A stretch of DNA of 64,000 bases from Pelecanus crispus (lineage: Eukaryota; Chordata; Aves; Pelecaniformes; Pelecanidae), in assembly GCF_030463565.1 (NCBI RefSeq), contig NC_134660.1:1910001-1974000 (forward strand), written 5' to 3'. How positions within the stretch are numbered: the first letter of the stretch is position 1; the number at the start of each line of letters is the position of its first letter. Shown in pieces: positions 1 through 9,900 of the stretch. Both the position numbers and the translations under genes were made by a program. The notes beneath the pieces are model-generated. The model saw only the letters and a program-made list of their open reading frames with translations, did not search any database and was not told the origin of the DNA.

Positions 1-2588
1 GTGAGTTGATCTTTTGCTCGAAACCAGAACTAGTTTGTAGCGCTCGAACCGCTCCCTCCTCCCGGCTCATTGTGTCCCGCAGAGGTACTGCTTCTTCCAA
101 CCAGCTACCGCTTGGGTTTGTTCATTTTTTTTAAGTCCAAACCAGGCTATTTCAGGTAACAATTTGGGGTTTCCTTTTTTTTTTTTTTTTTTGAATTTTT
201 ATTTTTTTCGATTTACTTTCGATGCATCGCCACCCCCTTCTCCAACCTCTTACCAGGGGATTGCTAGGAAGATTACATTCTTTTTTTTTTTTTTTTTTTT
301 TTGGGTCGCTTGATTTCCTTGAAACGTGTTTAAAAACAAATGGCGGGGATGATGATTATCATTACTCAATTACAATTATTTTTTGCCGCGAACGGGATGG
401 TTCTGCTGCTTGAGGAGCCCACTCAGGGCGCGTTTGTGTGGAAAGTTTTGAGGTATTTTGTATCGTCTTCACAGCCCCGCGCATTATATACAGATACGGA
501 CACCTACGGCCGCGCATCCCTGTGCGTGCGAGCGGATAAATAGGCCCGCGTGTGCGGAGGAAGAGCCGCCTTTCCCGCACGCCCACGCGCAGAGACGCCT
601 CCATACACCGCGATAAATATGCGGTAAATACGCGATAAAAAGCGCGCGCGCTTCCCGAGGTGATTCTATCCCTTAAAAAAAAAAAAAAAAAAAAAAAATT
701 ATTCCTGAGTTATTTGGCTGTGAGCGCCCGCGGCAGACGGAGCTGCGGAGTCTGGGGTTTGCTGCTTTTTTTTTTTTTTTTTAATAGATATATATATATA
801 TTTTAGCATTGGCCCCCAGCGCGGATCGCGGGGGTTTTTGCCCGGTCTCCGTGGGGCCGGGGCTCCCTCCCGCGGCACCGCTCCGTCCCACCGAGCCGCC
901 CGCCCTTTAGTTTAAATTTTATTTTTTTTTCCTAGAAAATACATATTTAACCCGATCCGGATTTGGGGGAAATCGCGGGCAGAAAGCGAGCGATCGTGCT
1001 CCGCGCTCGGCATTGACACGGAAAGCGGGCCCCCCCCCCCCACGCGTGTCCCCGTGGCTCTCCCCGGCTCTGCCCCGCGGGTCCCCCCCGGGGGCCAGGC
1101 CGAGGGGGGCAGGGGGTTGCGGGGCAGGGGGGAAAAAAAAAAAAAAAAAATCCCTTTGCGTGATTCCTGTGTGCGCACCCGAGAGCGGCGCGGAGGCAAA
1201 GCCCCCGCATCGGCTTTTCTCGCTCCCACACACTCGCAGGGTTTGGGGGTTGTTTTCTTTTTTTTTTTTTTCTTTTTTTTTTCCCTTTTTTTTTTTTTTT
1301 TTTTTTTTTTTGGTAACCGTCCACGGCTACGGATATAAAACCTGAATCTTTCGGAGACAGAAAAAATCCCCCTCTTTTGCTCAGCATGGGAGGAACGGGA
1401 GGTGGGGTGAAGCAAACAAAAAAACGCAGTTAACCCAAAAACCCGCTAAAAACCCAAGTAAAACAAACATTGCTTTTAGCAACAATTCACCATCTCCAAG
1501 AAAAACAGCGCTTAATAGATACAAAATACGCTTGACCTTAAAAATGTCTTTTTTTTTTCTTTTTTTTTTTACCCACTGATGGAATTAAACCAAAAAAAAT
1601 CAAAACGGGCCGTGCCAGATCTGAATATTTTCTTTTGAATTCTGCGATGATTCTCCTTTCCCTCCCCTTCCCCTCCCCTTTCCCTTCCCTTTCCACGGGA
1701 AGCAAAGGACGCTGTGAAGGGATTTTTTTTTTTTTTTTTCTTTTTTTGGCGGGGGGAGCCAATTTTTTGGAGGACTGTGGTGGAAAAATAGAAATCCCCG
1801 AGCAGACACTGCGTGATCCCCGGCCGTGGGCTGCAAAGATTTGCTGTTGCAAAGAAGGGGGAGAAAAAGAAACACACACACATCCACACACACACCCCCC
1901 AAAAAAAAAAAAAAAAAAACCAACCAAAAAAAAAAAAAAAACCCCACATCAGCTTTGATTTGCCTAACGTTTCCAAAACAGAGCGGACTTCAGAGAGCCC
2001 GTCGGGCTTTGATGCCAAAGCGGGGTGGAAATCACATCAGAAATAGTCAAAAGAGCCAGTTACAAAGCCACTGGTTTGCAAGAAAAGTTAAACTGGGATA
2101 TGATTTCCTCTGCAGAGGAGAGAGACATTCCCTCCGCATTCTTCCCCGCATTCCACTCCGGAGCTCGGGAGAGATCAAATTGTCCATCTGCACTCTATTG
2201 CTAATGCTCCTGGATCCTATTTCTTGTGCCCGTAAAGCTTTTACAGGCCTGCTACCTTTAGGCTATCGGAGTTGGGGTTATTATCCAGCAAACAACTCAC
2301 TTTTTTCTTTCTTTCTTTCTTTTTTTTTTTTCCCTTTTAATATACACGCAGCAGTTTCAAATAACTTCCTCTCAAAGCCTCCTGTTTTCTTTTAGCAAAC
2401 CGAATTTCCTGGTCTTTTTAAAGCTGGTGTTTTCTTCCCGTCTCTTAAGTAGACAGAAAACATTACATTGCTATTAATATAGTTATTTGGAGGAGCTGCT
2501 CCCAGTTTCGCCGGGATGGACTCGGCCCGCGGAGGAGCGCTTATGCTGCGTGACATCATTCTTGCTCTCTGCGTGGGATTATTAGTAG
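1..2588. other. Downstream flank of EPOP; no gene seen, many homopolymer runs
   Basis: I found no coding exon here on either strand; the open frames are low-complexity artefacts translated as runs of K, F, P or G. The stretch has many long homopolymers: T runs near 176-192, 284-302, 766-782, 1258-1312 and 1724-1747, and A runs near 677-699, 1131-1150, 1904-1919 and 1926-1940, along with C/G runs. Part of it could be 3' UTR of the minus-strand gene. AATAAA-type hexamers on the minus strand lie at 923-918 and 203-198, but they sit inside T-rich tracts and prove little. Confidence 0.6.
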
Positions 2589-3212
2589 TTTAATCCAATG
2601 CATTTATGGAGGAAAAGGGAGAAATTAGAGCTATTCTTTCCTCGGGTTTTTGGTATATGGAGGGGGAGAGGGGGCGGCGGGGGGGGCCGGGAGCCCCTTC
2701 CCTCCGCTCCGAGCTGCGCGCTTCATCCCAAATCCCTTCGCTGGGAATAACCCGCGGCGTTTGGGAGCGGGGCGGCGGGGGGAAGGCGTCCGGCCGCCCC
2801 CCCCCCCCCCCCCCGCCTTTGCTCGCCTGTTTTTAGCTTCGGGCTCAAACTCCTCGCCAACCCAACGTCGGACCCTGGCACATCCACGGACAAAAAAAAA
2901 AAAAAAAATCTCCACACCCCCTCCCCCACCGGCCAGAGCGGGGACCCCCCCCGCCCCCCCCCAGCCGCAGCCGTGCACACACTCACTCGCACCCCCCGCC
3001 CAAAAAAAAAAAAAAAAAACAAAACCTCCCGCACCCCCCGGGCACCCCCCCCCCAGCCCGGGAACCCCCGGCTCGGGCGGCCCCGGGGCTCAGCGGGCCG
3101 GGGGGGTCCGCTCGCCCCCCCCCCCGGCCCCCGGGCCCCCCCGAAGCCCCCCGCCCTCCCTGCAGCTCTCATCTGTTGCATGTAAACCTTTCCTGCGGGC
3201 CGTCCGCTGTCC
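2589..3212 (-). other. EPOP: Probable 3' UTR of EPOP with a candidate poly(A) signal
   Basis: This is the sequence immediately downstream of the TAA stop of the minus-strand gene. It is very C/G-rich (2790-3170), broken by A runs at about 2892-2908 and 3002-3019. Read on the minus strand, positions 2594-2589 give ATTAAA, a common variant poly(A) signal about 620 nt after the stop. A second ATTAAA lies at 2341-2336. The choice between these and the sites further left cannot be made from sequence alone. Confidence 0.35.
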
Positions 3213-5363
3213 TTAGAGATCCTCCAAGCTATAGCCCCGGAATTTGAGGCTGGGGGGCACGGGGATGGCGTTGCCCCCCAGGTGCCAGCTCCACAGCGGG
3301 TGGGTTTTGGAGAGGGCCCAGGAGTTTTTGACCCCCAGGGAGGAGGCAGGACACAGGTCCCCATCTTCCCCCACGACCAGGGAGGGAATACAGGGGAAGT
3401 TGCCCATGAGGCTGAAGGAATTCCGAGGCGGGGTTGGCCCGGCGCTGCCGAGGCGTTTGCAATGAGTGTTTCCCTTTTTGGCATTCCTCCTTGGAGTCTT
3501 TTGTGGCCTCCCTTTGGAGGAGCTCTGTTGCCTTTCTGCCTCAGCGCCTCTGGCGAGGCGTCTGCGCTTGGCATTCCTTTCCGAGCCATTGCCTCTCAAA
3601 GCTTTGTTTGACAAGGTGCCGGGGCTCTCTGCTCTTTTGGAGCCGGGGGCTTTGAGCTCCGCGCCTTTGCAGGGCTCCGTCCTCCCTCCGGGCCGCAAAC
3701 TTTTCCCGTCCAGGTTGAAGCCCTTGGCGTAGCACCACAGCTTGGACTGCCGGATGAGCCGGTCGAAGTGCTCCCGCCGGGGCTCCCCCGGGGGCGCCGG
3801 GCCGGGGGTCCCCGCCCGCTCGCGGGCCGGGGGGTGCGGGGCCGAGCCCGGGGCCGGCTCCTGGGCAAGCGCTCGCCCGGCCGAAGCTGCGCCCTGCCCC
3901 TCCGCCCGCTGCCCGGGGCCCGGCGAGGCTCTATTGTTCCAGGCATCTTTGTGCAAATCCTTCCCCTTGGCGCAGGGCTCCGCGCCCCCGAAGCCTCCCT
4001 CCTTTTGTTGCGGAGCCCCCCCAGGGGTGCTGCTCGGGGAGGGAGGGGGGGAGGAGGAGGAGGAGGAGGAGAAGGAGGAGGAGGAGGAAGGGGAGGCCTC
4101 CTGCTTTGCGTACAGCTCCGGCAGCGGCTGGGCCCCCGGGCCCGCGGCTGCGGCCGCGCTCAAACTTTCCAAAGTTGACGCTCGCAAAGTCCGGGCCCAG
4201 AGCTGCTGCGAGAGGAAGAGGAGGCTGGGGTCGGGGCGCAGGGCTTTGCCCGCGCTCGGGGGGGGCTCGGCCGGGCGCTCCTCGCCGAGGGGCTCCCGGG
4301 GGGGCTGCGGCTGGAAGCGGGGCAGAGCCGCCTGCCTGTACCGGGTGCTCTGCACCGAGTCCCCGCTGCACAGCGAGCTGCTCTCCGACTCCGAGGAGCT
4401 GCCTTCCTCGCTGCTGCACGACGTGTCCCCTTCCTCCTCCTCCTCCTCCTCCTCCTCCTCCGACGAGTCGCTGGAGGTGGCGGGGCTGGAGCCGCCGAAG
4501 TCCAGGCTGGAGTCCGAGTCGCTGGAGTAGCCGGCCGAGGTGCCCTGCCGCTTGCAGCCCGGGAAGGCGGCGGCGCGGCCCTTCCTGGCGGCCGCCGGCC
4601 CCCCCCGCGCCGGGAAGAGCCCCTTGGCGCAGCACGGCCCCCGCCGGCGCCGGCCCGGCTGGGCGAGCGCGGCCGCGGGCGCGGAGGGGTGCGCGGCCGC
4701 GGGGCGCAGCAGGGCCAGGTCGCGGGGGTAGGCGGCCAGGACGCCGGCGAAGAGCCCCCCCCGGGCCGGCAGCCCGCAGCCCCGGCGGCCCCGGCCGGGG
4801 GGCTTCTGGAAGGCGGGGCAGGCGCGGAGGAAGGGCTGCGGCAGCGGCGCGGCGGGCGCCGAGCGCGGCTTGGGGAAGGCGGGGGGCGGCGGGGGGCGGC
4901 CGGGGGCCGCGGGCGCGCAGCAGCCGCCGGCTCTGCAGGGCGGCAGCAGCTGGGGCCGGGGGCAGGGGAAGAGCTCCCCCGGGGCCGGCAGCAGCAGCTG
5001 CTCCCTCCTCTTGCTCTTCCTCTTCCTCTTCCTCCGGCGGGGGCTGAGGCTCTTGCAGGAGGTGCAGAGAGCCTCCAGGTCCGCCTTGGAGATGAGCGAG
5101 CATTTCACGGCGCGGGTGGGCACCGAGTTGATGGCTTTGAGGGTCCGGAGCTCTTTGAGATCGCAGCGGCGGCTCTTGATCTTTAAGGTTTCCATCTTCT
5201 TGCTGATGGTGGTCCTGGGGATATCCTTAAACAGGTCGCTGAGGACCTGGGCCAAAGCAAACATCTGGGTGCCATTGATCTGTAAGTATCCCAAGTTTAT
5301 CCCTTCGATTTCTTGATAGCCGGCATGGAAATCCCCCGGCCTGGCTTCCCCATTGTAATCCAT
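3213..5363 (-). CDS. EPOP: EPOP orthologue with an N-terminal SKI/DACH domain (EPOP/SKIDA1 family)
   Basis: A single-exon frame of 716 codons from the ATG at 5363-5361 to the TAA at 3215-3213. Residues about 8-104 form a SKI/SNO/DACH-type domain (motifs EGINLGYLQINGTQMFALAQ and RRCDLKELRTLKAINS) closely resembling the N-terminus of SKIDA1. A basic stretch at about 108-120 (SPRRRKRKRKSKRR) is a likely nuclear localisation signal. A Pro/Ala-rich region follows, then a Ser/acidic block (about 280-335, with a run of ten or more Glu). Residues about 531-560 (HFDRLIRQSKLWCYAKGF) and the last 68 residues (PSLVVGEDGDL, HPLWSWHLGG, PPSLKF) match the conserved C-terminal regions of EPOP. In mammals EPOP is a nuclear PRC2 accessory protein binding SUZ12 and Elongin BC. 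I chose this start because it has a GCCACCATGG context and lines up with SKIDA1. An in-frame ATG 45 nt upstream (5408-5406) has a poor context. Human EPOP is 379 residues, so this protein is nearly twice as long. Neighbour MLLT6 supports EPOP over SKIDA1 by synteny. Confidence 0.9.
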   Translation of the reverse strand: MDYNGEARPGDFHAGYQEIEGINLGYLQINGTQMFALAQVLSDLFKDIPRTTISKKMETLKIKSRRCDLKELRTLKAINSVPTRAVKCSLISKADLEALCTSCKSLSPRRRKRKRKSKRREQLLLPAPGELFPCPRPQLLPPCRAGGCCAPAAPGRPPPPPAFPKPRSAPAAPLPQPFLRACPAFQKPPGRGRRGCGLPARGGLFAGVLAAYPRDLALLRPAAAHPSAPAAALAQPGRRRRGPCCAKGLFPARGGPAAARKGRAAAFPGCKRQGTSAGYSSDSDSSLDFGGSSPATSSDSSEEEEEEEEEEGDTSCSSEEGSSSESESSSLCSGDSVQSTRYRQAALPRFQPQPPREPLGEERPAEPPPSAGKALRPDPSLLFLSQQLWARTLRASTLESLSAAAAAGPGAQPLPELYAKQEASPSSSSSFSSSSSSSPPPSPSSTPGGAPQQKEGGFGGAEPCAKGKDLHKDAWNNRASPGPGQRAEGQGAASAGRALAQEPAPGSAPHPPARERAGTPGPAPPGEPRREHFDRLIRQSKLWCYAKGFNLDGKSLRPGGRTEPCKGAELKAPGSKRAESPGTLSNKALRGNGSERNAKRRRLARGAEAERQQSSSKGRPQKTPRRNAKKGNTHCKRLGSAGPTPPRNSFSLMGNFPCIPSLVVGEDGDLCPASSLGVKNSWALSKTHPLWSWHLGGNAIPVPPSLKFRGYSLEDL
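4048..4093. repeat. (GAG)n-rich trinucleotide run inside EPOP
   Basis: A GAG/GAA purine run on the plus strand. It is read as TCC/TCT on the minus strand and encodes the polyserine tract at about residues 425-438 of the EPOP product. It is a length-variable low-complexity coding repeat between the acidic block and the conserved C-terminal half. Confidence 0.85.
4432..4461. repeat. (TCC)n trinucleotide run inside EPOP
   Basis: A TCC repeat on the plus strand. It is read on the minus strand as GAG/GAA codons and gives the polyglutamate run of the acidic block. Coding triplet repeats like this vary in length between species and individuals. Confidence 0.85.
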
Positions 5364-6018
5364 GGTGGCTGGAACAATTCCGAAGGTCCCTTCGCAGGTC
5401 AGGAACATTTTGCAAGGAGCATTTACTTTGTCTCTTTCAAAGGGGGCATTGAAAATAAGGACATATTTGTTTCCACTCCCTGATCACACACATCCCTACC
5501 CCTCCGGAGAGGTGGGGGAGGGGGGAGGGGAGGAAAAAAAAAAAAGGGGGGGGAGAAAAAAAGAAAAAAAAAAAAAAAAAAAAAAAAAGCCAAAGCAGTC
5601 GATCTCCCTTTCAAACGCTCCAGTCAATGGTTTGCAACATCTTCCAAACACCCGGTTCCTCCGCCTGTACCGGAGCTTGACTCCTCGTCTTCCCCCTCCC
5701 CAGCAAAAAAAAAAAAAGAAAGAAAAATAAAGAAGTCAAACATCTTGCATCCTCCAGGCTCCCCCCGGCCAGCTCCCACCCCGCGGCCGCGCACCCCACC
5801 TTCCAGTCCAAAAATAAATCTCTTGGGGGGGGGGGGGGGATGGGGGGGGATCAACAAGCACAGCCCCCCCTTCGCTGTGCAAAGCCACTGAGGTGCTTGA
5901 GCAAACAAAGCTACCGGTAAGGGGGGGGGGGGGCGGAAAAATGGTAGCGGAGGGGGGGTGCGGGAGGCGGGGGGAGCCCCGGGGCTCCGTGCGGCTCCCA
6001 CCTTCCCCGGGCTCCGCA
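5364..6018 (-). other. EPOP: Probable 5' leader of EPOP
   Basis: This lies between the presumed start of transcription and the start codon. It contains a compound purine tract at 5533-5588 (A and G runs on plus, so T/C-rich in the transcript), an A run at 5705-5718 and G runs near 5825-5840 and 5920-5934. The minus-strand sequence just before the start codon reads TTGTTCCAG then CCACCATG. A 5' intron ending there is therefore possible, but the pyrimidine tract is weak. Confidence 0.45.
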
Positions 6019-6040
6019 CTCGCGGCCCCGCCGCCGCGCA

Positions 6041-6180
6041 CGGTATATTCTAGGGAACACCCCACGGAGCCGTCCCCGCCACCCGCCAGCTGATTGGGCA
6101 CCGCGGCCTTGTGATGTCATAAAACCCCAACATTTCACACGCACACCCCCGCGCAAAACCTCATAAACCCCGGGGCGGGC
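6041..6180 (-). promoter_or_regulatory. EPOP: Candidate EPOP promoter: CRE-like, CCAAT, GC box, TATA-like
   Basis: Reading towards the gene on the minus strand: a GC box (GGGGCGGG on plus, 6172-6179), a CRE-like site (TGATGTCA, 6112-6119), a CCAAT box (ATTGG on plus, 6093-6097) and a TATA-like AATATA (6044-6049). The roughly 48 bp between CCAAT and the TATA-like site is normal for a vertebrate promoter and predicts a start near 6015-6020. The surrounding DNA is CpG-rich. The function is inferred from motifs and position only. Confidence 0.5.
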
Positions 6181-6210
6181 CGCGCAGCTCCGCGCAGCTC
6201 CGCGCAGCTC
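6178..6210. repeat. Tandem 10-bp GCGCAGCTCC repeat upstream of EPOP
   Basis: Three adjacent copies of a 10-bp unit (CGCGCAGCTC) lie just upstream of the GC box and contain AGCT cores. This may be a promoter-proximal variable repeat; no known role. Confidence 0.75.
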
Positions 6211-6924
6211 CCGGGCGTGCCCGCGGCTCCGCCGCCCCGGGCGCACACAATGGAGCCGGCCCCGGGGCTCGGCGCTTGGCTTTTCCCTCAAAACCCCTCA
6301 ATTTTACAAATTCCCCTGTTATTTTCGAGGCGCTGGTAGCGTGGGTGCCTGCGCTTTGTTTCCGCGGTTTACCTTTTTTTTTTTTTTTTTTCCCCCCCCC
6401 TCCACGTAGAGGTTGCTGCGCCTTCCCAAATCTGCCCGGATTCCTCTGGGATGGGTGTGTGTACGTATATATTTAATAAAGATATTTCATGAAATATCTT
6501 ACTCTACGCGAGTTGTTCAAAACGCTTGACTCTGCAACAATTCATCCTTCGACCCGGAGTGGAATGCTTATTAATTGCCAATTACTGTATTTATTATCCG
6601 GAATGAGCACGGGCTGGAGCGCGGTATCGACAGTAACGTCGGCAATACGCGCAAATAAAAGCAATGCAAAGATATTTATATTCCTTTTTACTCACACACG
6701 TTCTTTATTCACTTCGCATCTTTTTCTTCCAATCTCTTTCTTTAAAAAAAAAAAAAAAAAAAGGAAATTCTTTTGCATGCCTTTGCGCTGCTTAACTTTA
6801 TTTCAAACTTTTCAGTCCCAAGATTTCTTCGGTATTTGGTAGCTGGCTCCTGCCTTACAAACCAGGCGATGTTCTCCCAAAAGTAGGGCTGCAGATTTCT
6901 GTCTCCAAGGGGGAAAAGGGGAGA

Positions 6925-6957
<33 letters not shown>

Positions 6958-9900
6958 CAAAACACCAAAAAAAAAGCCCCAACCCCTTACCCAGCCCGGA
7001 GCTCCATTGTCCCGTCCTCTCTATTTCTTTATAAACTTGAAGCTACTTGAGCAAAGTGAGTGGAGCCGCGGAGGCTGGACCGAGGGATTTTAACTCTCTG
7101 CTCAGGAGGCTAATTTTGGGGAAACAGTTACCTCGGAAACCTTTCTGGGGGAAGGGAAGCTGCAGCTCTGCAGCGCATGCTGTTCCCTTTCAAGCTTCGT
7201 CTGTCTCCCACATGAAAAGTTGCTTTTAGTCTTCCTCTGCTTTTTTTGTGGTTCAAATGGCAAAATCTGAGTAATTTGATAATAATAATTTGTTAAACTA
7301 TATGTACAATCAACCACAAATGATCCCGATTTAGAAACAATCCCAGAGGAGGAGGAGGAGGAAGCGCATTCCTGAGTATGCGTGTAAAAAAAAAATTTAA
7401 AATAACTCCAACATCGCCTTTAATTTGGGAGCGGAGATCACCTGATTTGCTTTTACCTTCTCGCTGGCCGACGAGAGGGGAGCCTCCCGATGCCAATCTC
7501 GGTTCGGGGAGGGGGCGGAAATCACTGCCAGGGTTTCTTCCCCCTCCCCAGCACCCATGGGCACACACTCCCCGCACACGCATGGCCTTGCTGCGGGGAG
7601 AAAATACCCCGCTTTCCAGATCTGCCTGCATTAAACCACCACATTTCACCCTCGTTTTCCACAGGCGAGAGTTTCCTGTGAGTAAAGGTCTGCCGGCCAA
7701 CACAAACACCAAATTCCTCTTTGTTTGGGCAGAGGGGAGGGGGAAGAGTTTGCATCGCGATGGACGGAAAGCGGCCGGTTTGGGGATACTGCAGCTCGTT
7801 GCAGTGGCTGTCGGCGTGGCTCGCTGCGAGGGACCACAAAAAGTCCTGCTCGCAGCCAGCCTGGAGTTTCCCTTCGCAAATAGAAGGGAGATCCTGGGTA
7901 TTTTTCTTTCCACATAAAGCCAGAGCCATTTTACCTATAGGCTGAGCTTTGCTCCGTGCCAGACTGGAGGAGGGGAGCGTGGGGTGGAGGGAAGGAGCTG
8001 GCAGAGAATATCCCTGTCCGATGTGGCTGATGCAGCCGTGGGGTTTATGAGGGGGGCTTGCAAAGAAAATACAAGTTCGAGCAGCGCAAGAAACTGTTCC
8101 CGATCACTTGTGGGGCTTTAGAGAGGACCTGGAGCCCCCTGATCACCGGCCAGGAGGAAACAGGGCTCAGAAGCTGCGCACAGGCGAATGTATGGATACG
8201 TCATTTCCCAGTAAATCTCTGTCAATAGGAACACAAATAGACAATATTTTGGTTATGGATAAAGTTCAGTATGGAATATGCGTGCGTGTGCGTTTACGTC
8301 TCTATGCGGACGCAGACAGCTCGGCGTGGGACGCGCAGGCACTTTGCAAACGCGTGTATATATATATATGTCGTGGTGGGCAGGGTGCTGGCGGCCAGGG
8401 TGGTGGTTCATACGCAAACACGTTTTCCCAGCACCGTAAGTGCACCGGGTGGCTGCTACAGGCATCCTTGCTGCTAACGCCGCGGGTGCCCCGCTGCACG
8501 CAGGGTGCTGGGCGCAGTGCCCCTGCTATAGCACCTTCACCCCCCATTTATAAACGTGCAGGCGAGCTGGTCGTTCGGAGGTCTACGGCGGCTTTTACGC
8601 TTCTTTATGTGCATTGGTAGGGTGGCTGCAGGCCCGATATGGAAGCGGCCACGGCATGGGCTGCTCCGGGGGTCCCACGCGAGGGCTGGGGGTGAGGGGG
8701 GGCTGTGCTGGGGGGAGCGCGGCTGCACCGATCCCCAGGGATGCTGCTTCGGAAAATGGGTGCAGCCAGGAGCCCTGGCAGCGTGCGTACTTACGTATTT
8801 GTATATTTGTGTCTCCATGGGTTTGTGTATTTTGTGTATTTATATATTTGTTTGATGGTATATTTATATATTTGTATGTTTGTCTATTTGTATGTCTGCA
8901 TCTCAGCCCAGCTACTGCTCCCGAGGGTGGAGGGGGGGTTTCCAATCCTCCCAGGAGGAAAGGACAATAACCCGGGGGTCCCCGCGGTAATCGTCACCCG
9001 TGAGGCATTCCCGGGAGATTTCTCCCTCGTACCCGTCCCGGCCGGTTGTTTCCACAGGAAGCAATAAAAGTTATCAGGTTATGGGGACAGCCCCGTTTCC
9101 AGGGGATCCTGGAAGCGCAGCCCCCCGCTCCCACCCCTCTCCTCTCCCTGGGGCTGCGGAGGAAGGGGGCGAGGGCAGTCGGGAGCGAAATAAAAGAGGG
9201 GGGGTTGCTCCGCAGGTTGGCTTACTCCGGTGAACTAATCCCCACGCCCGTCCCCGTGTGGGCTCAGGCTTAGGCAAGGTGCGTGGCTGCCTGACACGGA
9301 AGCGTGCGCGCGCCTGGCGGAGCGCCCACGGGTGCAGGCGAGGCATCACGCCGGAGGAGGAGGGGGATCCACGCGTGTCCGTGGCCTCCGCGGGTCGGGA
9401 GCTCCGCGGGCTCTGGGTGGGACGGGGGGGGTCTGTCCCGCTGGGGTGGGGTCGGCTCCGCACCCCCTTCCCGGGGGTCCCCGGCAGAGACCGAGCGGGA
9501 GCCGCTGCGAACCTCCCCCACGGCTGCGCAGCAGCGTGGATCCCGTGGATCCCGTGGGCTCCGGCTGGGGCTTCCCGTGGGGTTTCCATGCTGGTTTCTC
9601 GGTGCCTCATTTTCTATTTGACCTGGTGCAAGTGCATTAAAGTGAAATTAAATAAAAATAATAAAAAAACCCCTGCCTGAAAACCCCAGATAGGTTTGGC
9701 TTGTGCCATTTAGGAAGAAACTTTAGGGGCTGGGGCCCCTCTGCGCGGGCTGTGCCCGGCGTGTGCGAGGTCTCTCGGCGCGGGAGGGGTTGGGTTTGCT
9801 CCGACAGCTCAAATCTCACTTGCGGCTCTCCCAAGTTCAATGTCCCTCGCAGAGAGCAGGCGAGGGGGGGATCCGTGAGAAAAAAGCAGGTGCCAGCAGG

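Noticed and set aside
3931-5103. 390-codon second minus-strand frame inside EPOP
   Set aside because: Out of frame with the conserved EPOP/SKIDA1 protein. The translation is low-complexity Pro/Ala/Leu and is a shadow frame.
3742-5186. Long plus-strand frames (up to 313 codons) antisense to EPOP
   Set aside because: They mirror the GC-rich EPOP coding sequence. Their Ala/Gly/Arg/Pro-rich translations match no family, and stop codons are simply rare at this composition.
3213-5363. Calling the minus-strand gene SKIDA1
   Set aside because: The N-terminus fits SKIDA1, but the HFDRLIRQSKLWCYAKGF block is the EPOP form, the His-rich and long polyalanine tracts of SKIDA1 are missing, and the neighbour is MLLT6, not MLLT10.
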